Shown here piece after piece: positions 1-6,754 of a stretch of 39,999 nt of DNA. Below the pieces are notes generated by a model that saw only the letters and a list, made by a program, of their open reading frames with translations, made no database searches and had not been told where the DNA came from. Position 1 is the first letter of the stretch; each line of letters starts with the position of its first letter. Source of the DNA: a virus. Location: IMG/VR virus record IMGVR_UViG_3300048930_000238, positions 1 to 39,999 of that record. One strand, given 5' to 3'. The translations under genes and the position numbers were made by a program.

Positions 1-89
1 CTAACGGCTGCCTTCAGCAGATCGCAGCCAACCAACTATGAACAACACGCAAGACGATGACGCGATTCTGCTGCAAGGCTTTGTTCTCT
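1..89 (+). other. integron attC site 1 (5' edge cut by window)
   Basis: The window opens inside the AAC box (CTAAC, 1-5), followed by the arm CGGCTGCCTTCAGCAGATCGC. The matching right arm, CGATTCTGCTGCAAGGC, ends at the GTT box GTTCTCT (83-89). Left arm GCCTTCAGCAGATCGC and the reverse complement of the right arm pair except for single unpaired bases, which is the typical attC fold with extrahelical bases. Unlike attC sites 2, 3 and 4, its central segment has no AGGAG before the ATG at 38. The GTT box departs from the classical GTTRRRY consensus, but it is complementary to the AAC box that ends the same cassette (753-760). Confidence 0.8.
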
Positions 90-436
90 CTCCTCATCCG
101 TTGAGGGTGCAGCGAACCAGGAGCCGTGGGGCGAGGACACCGAAGGGGGCCGTATATGTTGGGCGTCCTACGGTGTGGGGGAACCCATTTCGTGCTGAGT
201 ATCGCGACGGTTCATGGCGAGTAGTTCGAGCCGCAAGCGGGAAATCGGTTTGCGCGATGCCAGGCCAAAATGAAGCAAAGGCATACGCGGTGCGACTGTA
301 TCGCGAACTGATCCGTCGCGAGCCGACGCTGGCGATCCGAGCCAAGTCAGAACTGGCGGGCAAGAAACTGGCGTGCTGGTGCTCGCTGGACGGCCCGTGC
401 CACGCCGATGTGCTGGCGGAGATTGCCAATTCCTAG
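38..436 (+). CDS. DUF4326 domain protein (cassette gene)
   Basis: A 132-residue protein whose residues about 25-130 match the DUF4326 family as I recall it: YVGRPTVWGNPF near the N terminus and a C-terminal LACWCSLDGPCHADVLAEIAN with paired Cys and His. DUF4326 has no established biochemical role; the Cys/His-rich end suggests metal binding (inference). There is no in-frame ATG after the one at 38, which lies inside the preceding attC, so residues 1-16 (ending DDDAILLQGFV) are encoded by attC sequence. TTG or GTG codons around 101-107 are the only starts inside the cassette proper. The stop at 434-436 is followed directly by a relic attC arm. Confidence 0.8.
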   Translation: MNNTQDDDAILLQGFVLSPHPLRVQRTRSRGARTPKGAVYVGRPTVWGNPFRAEYRDGSWRVVRAASGKSVCAMPGQNEAKAYAVRLYRELIRREPTLAIRAKSELAGKKLACWCSLDGPCHADVLAEIANS

Positions 437-440
437 ATGA

Positions 441-468
441 GCTAACGGCTGCCTTCAACAGATCACGC
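441..468 (+). other. relic half attC
   Basis: GCTAACGGCTGCCTTC at 441-456 continues as AACAGATCACGC, close to the left arm of the complete attC sites, but no right arm or GTT box follows. Its AAC box (GCTAAC) does not pair with the GTTCTCT box at 83 that starts this cassette. The stretch is best read as a scar where two cassettes were fused by deletion. Confidence 0.65.
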
Positions 469-752
469 GGCTACTCCATCGTGATCCATCGCAAATCGGC
501 CCACATACTTATGGATTGGCTGGCGAAGCACGAAAGGCGCAGAGTCAATGAGGAAACCAAGCGAGTCAGGAAACATGACTAGGCTGGTGGCCACTAACGC
601 CACCGCCGAGGCCGTATCAATTCGGCGTCATCACTGCCAGGACTCGCTTGTGGGGATGCGACGTGAGGCCAGCCCTGTAACCCGCAGGGACGGCGTAAAC
701 CGTGGCGGCTATACGGCCACGCCGGACTCCGGTAACCGGCTTTTCATTCCGT
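469..752 (+). other. cassette segment with no confident gene
   Basis: These 284 bases lie between the relic attC arm and attC site 2. A short open frame runs through 469-582 (peptide ending KRVRKHD) but has no start of its own. A second runs from ATG 548 or 575 to a TGA at 752-754, which touches the AAC box. ATG 575 has AGGA at a plausible distance and overlaps the TAG of the first frame. Neither product is recognisable. The placement of the stop at the attC edge, as in the other cassettes, is the only argument that the second frame is a gene. Confidence 0.35.
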
Positions 753-842
753 GAGAGAACGGCTGCCTTCAGCAGATCGCAGCCAAAGGAGTATCAATGA
801 CGCAAGACGATGACGCGATTCTGCTGCAAGGCTTTGTTAGGC
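753..842 (+). other. integron attC site 2
   Basis: The AAC box GAGAGAAC (753-760) is complementary to the GTTCTCTC that starts this cassette at 83. Arms GGCTGCCTTCAGCAGATCGC (761-780) and CGCGATTCTGCTGCAAGGC pair with extrahelical bases. The GTT box GTTAGGC (836-842) fits the classical GTTRRRY and starts the next cassette. The centre carries AAAGGAG and ATG 797. Confidence 0.85.
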
Positions 843-871
843 ATTCCTGTTTGACGAGGAGTATGGCATGA
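797..871 (+). CDS. attC-encoded leader peptide, coupled to HNH gene
   Basis: A 24-codon frame starts at ATG 797, ten bases after AAGGAG, inside attC site 2. It encodes M-T-Q then DDDAILLQGFV, crosses the recombination point at 836, and ends at TGA 869-871. That stop overlaps the ATG of the HNH gene (ATGA at 868-871), the usual arrangement for translational coupling. The same peptide is encoded by attC sites 1 and 3. Whether the peptide itself has a role is unknown; a role in delivering ribosomes to the cassette gene is an inference. Confidence 0.55.
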   Translation: MTQDDDAILLQGFVRHSCLTRSMA

Positions 872-1392
872 AACGAAACCGCACCGCCGCGACGGCGACA
901 TCCGCGAAGTGGAGGCAGGAGCGAACCGAGAAGTTTCGGATTCTTCATCGCGACAATTTCACCTGCCGCTACTGCGACGCCAAGCCAGGCTCCGAATTCC
1001 TTGAGGTGGATCACTTGATTCCGCGATCGCTGGGCGGAAGCGATGACCAAGCCAATCTCGTCGCGGCGTGCGTAACGTGCAACCGAAGGAAGTCGAACAC
1101 GATATTCCTGCCGCCATCAATGGTCGAAGGGCCAGACGATGAAGACGGATGGTCGATCCACAAGACGTTTGGGGTATTCGCGGTCAAGTTCTCGGACGCG
1201 CAGGTGGTCATTGAAGCCAACTGGGGGTACTGGTTTCCGGCGTGGTGGGTTCACGATCACGAGAAGTGGCAGCACATCCACGACAAGGAGTGGCCCAAGG
1301 AATGGATGCGAGACCTGTACGAATGCGCGAACTACGTTGGACTACTGGTTGCCAGAGATGCGGACGAGGAAGCGGAGTACGACGATGATTGA
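868..1392 (+). CDS. HNH endonuclease (cassette gene)
   Basis: A 174-residue protein with a compact HNH nuclease domain at about residues 25-75: CRYC, then EVDHLIPRSLGG with the catalytic His pair region, DDQANL, and CVTCNRRK completing the four-Cys zinc site. HNH proteins of this form cut DNA, as in restriction or homing systems; the target cannot be told from sequence. The C-terminal 95 residues are rich in Trp and acidic residues and I do not recognise them. GAGGAG lies about 6 bases before ATG 868, so it can be started directly as well as through the attC leader whose stop overlaps this start. It is the only gene of its cassette. Confidence 0.85.
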   Translation: MKRNRTAATATSAKWRQERTEKFRILHRDNFTCRYCDAKPGSEFLEVDHLIPRSLGGSDDQANLVAACVTCNRRKSNTIFLPPSMVEGPDDEDGWSIHKTFGVFAVKFSDAQVVIEANWGYWFPAWWVHDHEKWQHIHDKEWPKEWMRDLYECANYVGLLVARDADEEAEYDDD

Positions 1393-1425
1393 ACACGGCT
1401 CTGGCTCTGGCTCTGGCATCCTGTT

Positions 1426-1515
1426 GCCTAACGGCTGCCTTCAGCAGATCGCAGCCAGGAGATACTGCTATGAGACAAGACGACGACGCGATTCTGCTGC
1501 AAGGCTTTGTTCTCT
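1426..1515 (+). other. integron attC site 3
   Basis: The AAC box GCCTAAC (1426-1432) is an exact complement of the GTTAGGC that begins this cassette at 836. Left arm 1433-1455 and right arm 1489-1508 pair as in the other copies. The GTT box is GTTCTCT (1509-1515). The central segment carries CAGGAG followed by ATG 1470. Confidence 0.85.
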
Positions 1516-1709
1516 CTTTTCTGTGCTGCCGATGCGGAGAGAGCTTCCAGAGCCTTCCCCCGCCAGCGGACACCAGGCCCGACGAACCGAACCCGATGTG
1601 CATTGATTGCATAGAGCGGGCACTGGACGAGGTTGAGCCAGAGCCGATATCGCAGGAGGAGATAGATTCGATTGTTGCCAGAGTGACCGGAAGGGATCGC
1701 CGATCATGA
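1470..1709 (+). CDS. small zinc-ribbon-like cassette protein fused to attC leader
   Basis: The 79-residue frame begins at ATG 1470 within attC site 3, with AGGAG nine bases upstream. Residues 1-14 are attC-encoded (MRQ then DDDAILLQGFV). The cassette part continues without a break: CCRCGESF at about 19-26 and CIDC near residue 46 form a Cys-x2-Cys pair set typical of a zinc ribbon, followed by an acidic helix (EVEPEPISQEEID). There is no internal ATG before the first Cys pair, so the attC start appears to be the functional one. Function unknown. Its TGA overlaps an ATG at 1706. Confidence 0.6.
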   Translation: MRQDDDAILLQGFVLSFLCCRCGESFQSLPPPADTRPDEPNPMCIDCIERALDEVEPEPISQEEIDSIVARVTGRDRRS

Positions 1710-1739
1710 GCAGGATGAACAGTTGGCCGGGAGCACACC

Positions 1740-1958
1740 ATGGGAGGAATGATGGATATCGTTGTCGTGAAGCAGTGGTCGGGTGAGATAGACGACGTTG
1801 TTGGGCGGCTGACGCTGACCGATGACTACAAGGCGGCTTTTGAGTCTGAGCGGATGCAAGCCTTGGTGGATTTCGCATATGAGCGGCAAGATGACGGTAC
1901 GCTTCGGATCGTTGCGGCGAGAATCAGGCCGTCGCCCTCCGTGCCCTTGTCCCCGTGA
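1740..1958 (+). CDS. small cassette protein, unknown function
   Basis: A 72-residue frame with GGGAG seven bases before ATG 1740; in-frame ATGs at 1749 and 1752 are alternatives. The sequence is mixed alpha/beta in character (residues 5-50, DIVVVKQWSGEIDD..LTDDYKAAFESERM) and ends in a proline-rich tail. Not recognised. It is the second gene of the cassette that starts at 1510. The TGA (1956-1958) runs into the AAC box GAGAGAAC, as in other cassettes here. It is the last host gene before the prophage. Confidence 0.5.
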   Translation: MGGMMDIVVVKQWSGEIDDVVGRLTLTDDYKAAFESERMQALVDFAYERQDDGTLRIVAARIRPSPSVPLSP

Positions 1959-1964
1959 GAGAAC
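1957..1964 (+). other. left half of the attC split by the prophage (host-phage junction)
   Basis: GAGAGAAC here is the AAC box that pairs with GTTCTCTC at 1509, so it should be followed by GGCTGCCTTCAGCAG as in the other copies. Instead TACCTATTAGCC follows, and the sequence is phage from this point. The matching right arm and GTT box are found 37.4 kb away at 39414-39432. Confidence 0.75.
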
Positions 1965-1966
1965 TA

Positions 1967-2087
1967 CCTATTAGCCCCGGTCGCGCCCCTGATTCGACTT
2001 AGCGCCCGGTTCGACGCCCCACTTATCACCGATTAGCCGCGACTTATCGCCGATTCGGCACCCGGAGATAACTACTTATCCCCGGAA
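1967..2087 (+). repeat. direct repeats at prophage left end, likely integrase arm-type sites
   Basis: Four or five related copies of ACTTATCNCCGATT lie between the junction and the last phage gene: ACTTAGCGCCCGG at 1997, ACTTATCACCGATT at 2021, ACTTATCGCCGATT at 2042, ACTTATCCCCGGAA at 2074, and a weaker one, CTATTAGCCCCGG, at 1968. They are spaced 21-32 bases apart in one orientation, as arm-type binding sites of tyrosine integrases often are. The last one overlaps the stop codon of the leftmost phage gene. The role is inferred from position. Confidence 0.55.
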
Positions 2088-2263
2088 TGCCCGCGTGCCA
2101 CCGCCAACGCCTCGCACGCCCGCCGATAGGCGTCGATGAGCCGGATCATGTCCGCTGCGAGGGTGCCACCCGTCCCGGTCCAGCAGTTCGCCGGGCCGAG
2201 CCTGCGGGCGCGCTGCTCCATCGCGGCAAGGTCTTCCGGCGATAGCGGCGGAAAGAGTGTCAC
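2072..2263 (-). CDS. small phage protein, unknown
   Basis: The 63-residue product starts at a GTG that overlaps the TGA of the upstream gene (GTGA). It is largely helical: PPLSPEDLAAMEQRARR, then a Gly/Thr-rich loop, then AADMIRLIDAYRRACEAL. Short helical proteins of this kind are common in phages, with no assigned role. It is the last gene of the late operon. Confidence 0.55.
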   Translation of the reverse strand: MTLFPPLSPEDLAAMEQRARRLGPANCWTGTGGTLAADMIRLIDAYRRACEALAVARGHSGDK

Positions 2264-2574
2264 AGCGGCTCGGCCTCGGGGATCAGGGCGACGGCATCGC
2301 TCCACGGCATGACCGTCGTGCCTTGGGCGATGGCCTGCAAGTCCGATGCCGCCCACATTGCGTGGAGCAAGCCGCCAGGCCCGACTTCGCTGAGAACGTC
2401 AGCCGAGAGCATGAATCTCCCGTCCGTTAGTTGCACCGGCGACGGCACGCAGTTTGTGCTGCCGTGTTCGGCCCACTTTGCGGAGATGGCTTGCGAGAGC
2501 GGAGCGGGAAACACCAGGGCGTATTGCCGCAGGGTGGCGATGTCGGCGGTGAGGAGTTGCTGTAGCGTCATCAT
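2260..2574 (-). CDS. small phage protein, unknown
   Basis: A 104-residue protein, not recognised. It has an N-terminal helical segment (LQQLLTADIATLRQYALVF) and a C-terminal part ending LIPEAEPL. ATG 2574 overlaps the stop of the upstream fibre-like gene (ATGA), and its own stop overlaps the GTG of the next gene, so it is translated as part of the late operon. An ATG at 2571 is an alternative start. Confidence 0.55.
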   Translation of the reverse strand: MMTLQQLLTADIATLRQYALVFPAPLSQAISAKWAEHGSTNCVPSPVQLTDGRFMLSADVLSEVGPGGLLHAMWAASDLQAIAQGTTVMPWSDAVALIPEAEPL

Positions 2575-3416
2575 GACCTCCCCAGTGCGGTGTTGAGGGC
2601 GAGCCAGGCGTTGTAGAACGCAAGAGCTTGTGCGTCAGTGAACGGCAGGCCGATCGAGTAGCCGAACGAGCGGCCAGTAAAATAGCTTGTTGGCGTGCCC
2701 GCGTTGTTGCGAGCAAACACAAACAAGGCTCCCGGGTTTCCGGTTGCGAACGCGACGGAGCCGGACGTAACCGACGTGGCGGCGATGTTTGTGCCGTTGC
2801 GATAGCCGACGCCAGTGCCGCTGGACCGCTGACCCAGTAGCAATCCATTGCGAGCCGCAAGTGTGCCGTTTTCGATGCCGGAATTTGAGCCGCCGCCGAA
2901 GCGAACGTACATGCCAAGCGTTGCGAACGCCGGGAAGTAAATGGAAAACGCCCCTCCATTTGAGGAACCAATCCAGTCGCCGCTCGTATTGAGCGTGTCT
3001 GGAAAAAAACCTGAGTTGTGGTAGTTTTGCTCGGTCAGCCCGACATTGAACGGGATAAGCCCGGTTGCTAGGTACTTCGTGGAGTTGGCCCCGCTGGTTG
3101 TTAGTCCGCCAGTTGCCGTGAAATCGCCGCCAACGAAGTTGACGTTGGTGTCCGTCGTGTTTCCGTAGGCGGTCGATTGCGAGGGGCCGCGAAACAACGG
3201 AACGAGTCCAGCAGCAAGGTCGCTGCCAACAAATGGATTATGCCGAAACAGAAGCGAGCGGTATCCGCCCGAGTATGCGGCCCGAACGTATGTATCAACA
3301 GCCTTCACCTGCGATCCGGTGACACTGCCGCCATTCGCAACCACAGCAGCACGCCAAGCCAACGCCTCCGGGTGGAGCGTCTGGCGAGGCACCAGCAGTC
3401 GATGATTCATCGGCAT
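2571..3416 (-). CDS. fibre-like or surface structural protein
   Basis: 281 residues, rich in Gly, Ser, Thr, Asn and aromatic residues, with beta-strand-like alternation through residues 60-250 (for example NVNFVGGDFTATGGL, FSIYFPAFATLGMYVRFGGGS, ALFVFARNNAG). The C terminus is a helix, PFTDAQALAFYNAWLALN. This resembles phage fibre tips or lectin-like receptor-binding domains (about residues 130-260), but I cannot place it in a named family. It is joined by TGATG to the upstream membrane protein gene. Located far from the tail genes, it could also be an exported moron. Confidence 0.5.
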   Translation of the reverse strand: MPMNHRLLVPRQTLHPEALAWRAAVVANGGSVTGSQVKAVDTYVRAAYSGGYRSLLFRHNPFVGSDLAAGLVPLFRGPSQSTAYGNTTDTNVNFVGGDFTATGGLTTSGANSTKYLATGLIPFNVGLTEQNYHNSGFFPDTLNTSGDWIGSSNGGAFSIYFPAFATLGMYVRFGGGSNSGIENGTLAARNGLLLGQRSSGTGVGYRNGTNIAATSVTSGSVAFATGNPGALFVFARNNAGTPTSYFTGRSFGYSIGLPFTDAQALAFYNAWLALNTALGRS

Positions 3417-3772
3417 CAGGGAGTCCTCGGTGCGTGGATTGATGGCTCTAGCCGCTTGAGCGTGTCTTTGATCTCGGCTTGAATCTGCCCAATCTCCCGC
3501 TGCGTCTCGCTGATGCCGTGGAGAATGTGGGTCTGGTCCGCCTTGGCTTCGGCAAGCGTCTCGATTGCTGAAGCCTGCTGCTGCTGAATCTCACCGCTTT
3601 GCTTGATGTATTCGACGGTCGTGGAAACGACGGGGACGATTGCCGAGTCGTGGATACGCCAGAACCCGATCCACACCGCAGCCCCCACGAGCGTCAGGGC
3701 AACGGTCGGGTAGCCGAACTCGCGAACGAGCTTCACCCATACCTCGAACTTGCCAAACTCTTCTCGCGTCAT
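3416..3772 (-). CDS. membrane-anchored coiled-coil protein
   Basis: 118 residues from the ATG that overlaps the upstream stop (TGATG). A single membrane segment (YPTVALTLVGAAVWIGFW, about residues 21-38) is followed by a long Gln/Glu/Ala-rich helix (about 50-112) with coiled-coil character. This layout is seen in phage spanin-like or holin-accessory proteins, and the position among small membrane proteins would suit a lysis role, but there is no diagnostic motif. Confidence 0.6.
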   Translation of the reverse strand: MTREEFGKFEVWVKLVREFGYPTVALTLVGAAVWIGFWRIHDSAIVPVVSTTVEYIKQSGEIQQQQASAIETLAEAKADQTHILHGISETQREIGQIQAEIKDTLKRLEPSIHAPRTP

Positions 3773-4065
3773 CACTTGCCCCCCTTGGACCACCAGCGGT
3801 CGATCAGCATGTCCACAATCCGCCCGATAGCCCAAGACAGCGCGAACGCCACGAACACGCTTCCGCATTGCTCGGAATACTGGTCACGCACCCGACGCTT
3901 GATGGCCTTGCGGCCCTCCGGCGATAACGTGCGAGCGGTCAATGGCATGTTGCGTACGGCAAGCTTGGTGAGTCGCAGGCAGCGGTTGCGGCCTAGCAGG
4001 CTCCGTCGCCACGTTGATGCGGCAAGGTCTTCCCACGCGGCTTCGTAGACGTCTTCCTGCGTCAT
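3772..4065 (-). CDS. small membrane protein
   Basis: A 97-residue basic protein with a hydrophobic segment near the C terminus (SVFVAFALSWAIGRIVDMLI), followed by Asp-Arg-Trp-Trp and a Lys tail. ATG 4065 overlaps the stop of the protease gene (ATGA); ATG 4074 is also possible. No family recognised. Together with its neighbours it forms a run of membrane-associated genes at the end of the late operon, where holins often lie; a holin role is only a guess. Confidence 0.5.
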   Translation of the reverse strand: MTQEDVYEAAWEDLAASTWRRSLLGRNRCLRLTKLAVRNMPLTARTLSPEGRKAIKRRVRDQYSEQCGSVFVAFALSWAIGRIVDMLIDRWWSKGGK

Positions 4066-4976
4066 TTTCGGCACCTGCCGTTGGGGCAGTTATCCGGCTT
4101 TACCGGAGAACTGGACTTGCCACACTTGCCATCCGGGCACTGTGCCGCCGCCACGACATCCTCGATGGTCGGGCCGTTCAGGAACTCCCGAATCCGGCCG
4201 GCGTGGGTCGCATATGTACGGCTGCCTTCACTACCCCACAGGATTCCGGCTATATGTCCCTGAGCGTTAAATACCGGGCCTCCGCTGTCGCCCTGCCTGG
4301 CCGGAGTCGAAATGATGATGTGATCCATCGGGTGCTCGCTAGACGGCCGAGCCCGGCCAATGATCCGGCCACGGGATTCACGCCACGACGATGGATGCGG
4401 GCCGTAGCCGACAACTGTCAAGGATTCCTTGACGGTTGGCTCGTCACCCAACAACGCGAATGCCGGGCCAGGCGTCTCGCATTGCAGCAACGCCAGGTCA
4501 AAAGCGTCGTCGGCCTTCACAACCCGTGCTTTGCTTTGAGTCCCGTCTTGGAAATACACCGTGGGTATATTCGCAGAGCTATTCGTGCGGACGACGTGCC
4601 ACGCGGTCAGCACCTTGCCGTCGCCGATAGCAACGCCGCTGCCACGGCTGGTGGACGGCCCCTCGGCAACGACGATCCGCACGACGGCCTGCCGGTGGTC
4701 ATGCGCCTTTTGATGCGCCTCGTCATGCGCTCCCGATCGGGATGGTACGCTTCCTGAATCACCAGGTTTTCCCGTGTGGGAAAAATGGTCCAGATTTCCT
4801 ACACCCGAGCAGATCGGACAGACGTAGCGAACCGGGCCAGGCCCGACGAGGCCGGCATCGCAGTTGGGGCACTCGGCGGCGTTGCAGTAGCCGGCGAGCC
4901 AAAAACTGATAGTGAGCACTGCAATCACAATGCCCACTAGAAGCACGCAGTCGGCTAGGAACTCGCGGAGTTTCAT
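4062..4976 (-). CDS. membrane-anchored trypsin-like serine protease with zinc-ribbon motifs
   Basis: 304 residues. Residues 9-33 form a signal anchor. It is followed by a DnaJ-like Cys pair set (CPNC at 36-39 and CPIC at 53-56). A chymotrypsin-fold protease domain spans about 98-270, with His127 in LTAWHVV, Asp160 in DDAFDLALLQ and Ser231 in the classical GDSGGPVF. The C terminus has two more CPxGxC-type motifs (280-285 and 297-302). All three catalytic residues are present, so it is probably active, most likely outside the cytoplasmic membrane. Such DegP/trypsin-like proteases are not standard phage parts; roles in lysis, host envelope change or defence are inference. Confidence 0.85.
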   Translation of the reverse strand: MKLREFLADCVLLVGIVIAVLTISFWLAGYCNAAECPNCDAGLVGPGPVRYVCPICSGVGNLDHFSHTGKPGDSGSVPSRSGAHDEAHQKAHDHRQAVVRIVVAEGPSTSRGSGVAIGDGKVLTAWHVVRTNSSANIPTVYFQDGTQSKARVVKADDAFDLALLQCETPGPAFALLGDEPTVKESLTVVGYGPHPSSWRESRGRIIGRARPSSEHPMDHIIISTPARQGDSGGPVFNAQGHIAGILWGSEGSRTYATHAGRIREFLNGPTIEDVVAAAQCPDGKCGKSSSPVKPDNCPNGRCRK

Positions 4977-4979
4977 GGT

Positions 4980-5846
4980 TCACCCTGCTGGTTTCATCCA
5001 GTCCTGCGGTTGCGTTGTCGTCCACACACACACGGCACCACGGCACGCACTGCGGAACGTGGCGGCCGAGTCGTACAAAACACGGTCGTACGAGTCGGCG
5101 TACGGGTATATGTCTTGGTCGTGCTTCCACCCAGCGACCGCGACAGCATGGCCCCTGCGACCGTAGGCGATGACCCCGCCATGCAGCAGGGCCGAGACAG
5201 CTTGATCCTCGTTCTCGATGATGATGATTTCGAGTGGACGGAAATGCTTCGCCGTTTCCTCCCAACCATCGGGAAGATTGCGAAGGCTCACCCACGGGCC
5301 GATGCTCTGATTGCTCGACTCCTTGCCGCCAGCCGATCCATGCAGCGTATGCCGCAGGCCGTACTCGGCCGGTTGCACGCGATCCGGCAGCCACCCTCGC
5401 CGCTGGGCGATGTTCACGTTGCGGACGATGTTGCTGCCACCCCATTGCGACGGATTCGCTTCGAGATAGATAGACAGCGGCGAAAGGTACACGTCGCCCT
5501 TTGACGACTCTGGATAACGGAACCCCTTCTTAGGTCCATCGGCGTAGATGATGCCGCGAAGCCGATTGCGTGCGCCTTCGCCGCTCCGCGTCACGGCATG
5601 TCCGGCACATTCGTGCGACCCGCCCTGATGGGTGTACCTCGAAAGATAGTTCAGCCCCCAAGTGCGATTGCGGTCGTTCGCTTCCGCCATCGCCTTGCGT
5701 TCGTGCTTCGGCACCATCATCTCAGGCGGGAACGCACGTGCCGAGTCGCCGCACGCCGCAAAGAGGTTGTCGGCGGTATCCTCGTCGCCATCGACGTAGC
5801 CGGTGTTGTGCGACGGGAAAACGTCGATGAGGCTGCGGTCGATCAC
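4980..5846 (-). CDS. papain-like (C1-type) cysteine peptidase
   Basis: 288 residues from a GTG overlapping the upstream stop (GTGA) and preceded by GGAGG. The segment HQGGSHECAGHAV holds Gln74 and Cys80 in the spacing of the papain QGxCGSCWA site. His233 in RGHAVAVAGW matches the catalytic-His strand, and an Asp-rich stretch (YADSYD, 249-254) stands where the Asn of papain would be. No clear signal peptide. The family is normally proteolytic; the substrate is unknown. It lies next to a serine protease gene, so this phage encodes two different protease folds side by side. A peptidoglycan-related role as lysis enzyme is possible but unproven. Confidence 0.7.
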   Translation of the reverse strand: MIDRSLIDVFPSHNTGYVDGDEDTADNLFAACGDSARAFPPEMMVPKHERKAMAEANDRNRTWGLNYLSRYTHQGGSHECAGHAVTRSGEGARNRLRGIIYADGPKKGFRYPESSKGDVYLSPLSIYLEANPSQWGGSNIVRNVNIAQRRGWLPDRVQPAEYGLRHTLHGSAGGKESSNQSIGPWVSLRNLPDGWEETAKHFRPLEIIIIENEDQAVSALLHGGVIAYGRRGHAVAVAGWKHDQDIYPYADSYDRVLYDSAATFRSACRGAVCVWTTTQPQDWMKPAG

Positions 5847-6226
5847 TTCACGGCCTCCATTACGGATTCCTTCGTGTCAGCCGTCACGACGCGCAGCACC
5901 TGGCCGCCAGCGAGATAGACGACGCACGGCATCCCATGCTTGACGGCAGCCGCCTCGGCCAGCTTGTATTCCTCAGCGACAACGCCCGTGCCGTCAGTGC
6001 CGCCAACCTCGTAGAAGTCCGCCTCAATGCCGCTGGCATCAATGGCACTGATTGCCGCACGCACGTCCGACGAATGCCGCTTGCCGTTGTGGTCGTAGAC
6101 GGCAACCACCCGGTCCACCTCGCTCGTCCGCACCACCGCCACCGGCAGCCAATCCCGCAACGCCGACACGTCGGGAAGCCCGAACATGACGAACAAGCCA
6201 GCGGCGATCAGCACGAGCGGACGCAT
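5843..6226 (-). CDS. exported thioredoxin-fold-like protein
   Basis: 127 residues starting MRPLVLIAAGLFVMFG, a signal peptide or membrane anchor, chosen because the start follows the upstream stop by one base. The rest looks like a redox-inactive thioredoxin fold: a strand-helix pattern, and a C-terminal GMPCVVYLAGGQVLRVV that resembles the cis-Pro strand region of thioredoxins. The CxxC motif of active thioredoxins is absent. The function is unknown; its place next to two proteases suggests an envelope role. Confidence 0.5.
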   Translation of the reverse strand: MRPLVLIAAGLFVMFGLPDVSALRDWLPVAVVRTSEVDRVVAVYDHNGKRHSSDVRAAISAIDASGIEADFYEVGGTDGTGVVAEEYKLAEAAAVKHGMPCVVYLAGGQVLRVVTADTKESVMEAVK

Positions 6227-6227
6227 C

Positions 6228-6485
6228 TCAAACCTTCTTGGCTGGCGAAAGCATTTCCTGAACGAGTCCACGGGCCAGGTCAGCCGCACGGGTCTTGCCC
6301 GCCTCGTCCAGCCGGATCGAGATGTTCACCACGGTATGCACGTCGCTGTCACCGCCCTTGCCCCACGACGGCAGCTTGAACGCCGGAAGCCGCTTCCAGC
6401 CTTCGTAGAGGCCGTAGAGGCCGTACAGCACGAGGCCGACGCCAACAACTAGCTGCCCGATCTGAACGGCCGTTTCCTGAATCAC
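6228..6485 (-). CDS. small membrane protein
   Basis: 85 residues. GTG 6485 overlaps the stop of the preceding gene (GTGA). A transmembrane segment is visible at residues 9-29 (IGQLVVGVGLVLYGLYGLYEG), followed by a basic stretch and a soluble tail. It might be a holin or an accessory membrane protein, but has no motif that decides it. Confidence 0.55.
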   Translation of the reverse strand: MIQETAVQIGQLVVGVGLVLYGLYGLYEGWKRLPAFKLPSWGKGGDSDVHTVVNISIRLDEAGKTRAADLARGLVQEMLSPAKKV

Positions 6486-6736
6486 TTCGTCGCCTCCACG
6501 TAGTCAGCCTGCGCCTGATCCACCAACGCCTTGAACTGCGGCGTCGAAATCACGGCCGCAAGCAGCGGCGCGTACTTGTCATCGACCTTGGTGTCGGTCT
6601 TCTTCGACGCCCACTCAAGCATGTCCGCAAGCACCACGGTCTTGGCGTGTGCATCCGGCTTGGCAAGCAACTCCTGCCCCATGTTCAGGAGCGGATACCA
6701 TTCGGACCATAGGGCCAGTTTTTGCCAAAGAGTCAT
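6482..6736 (-). CDS. small phage protein, unknown
   Basis: An 84-residue mostly helical protein (MTLWQKLALWSEWYPLLNMG, then AKTVVLADMLEWASKKTDTK). No family recognised. It is coupled by GTGA to the membrane protein downstream and follows the structural gene after 18 bases, so it belongs to the late operon. Confidence 0.55.
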   Translation of the reverse strand: MTLWQKLALWSEWYPLLNMGQELLAKPDAHAKTVVLADMLEWASKKTDTKVDDKYAPLLAAVISTPQFKALVDQAQADYVEATK

Positions 6737-6754
6737 TGCATCACTCCAAGAGAC

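Noticed and set aside
1-1515. Repeated 90-nt elements as CRISPR, MITE or REP sequences
   Set aside because: Box variants match start and end of the same cassette, each unit carries one or two genes, and arms contain extrahelical bases, all typical for attC and not for the other classes.
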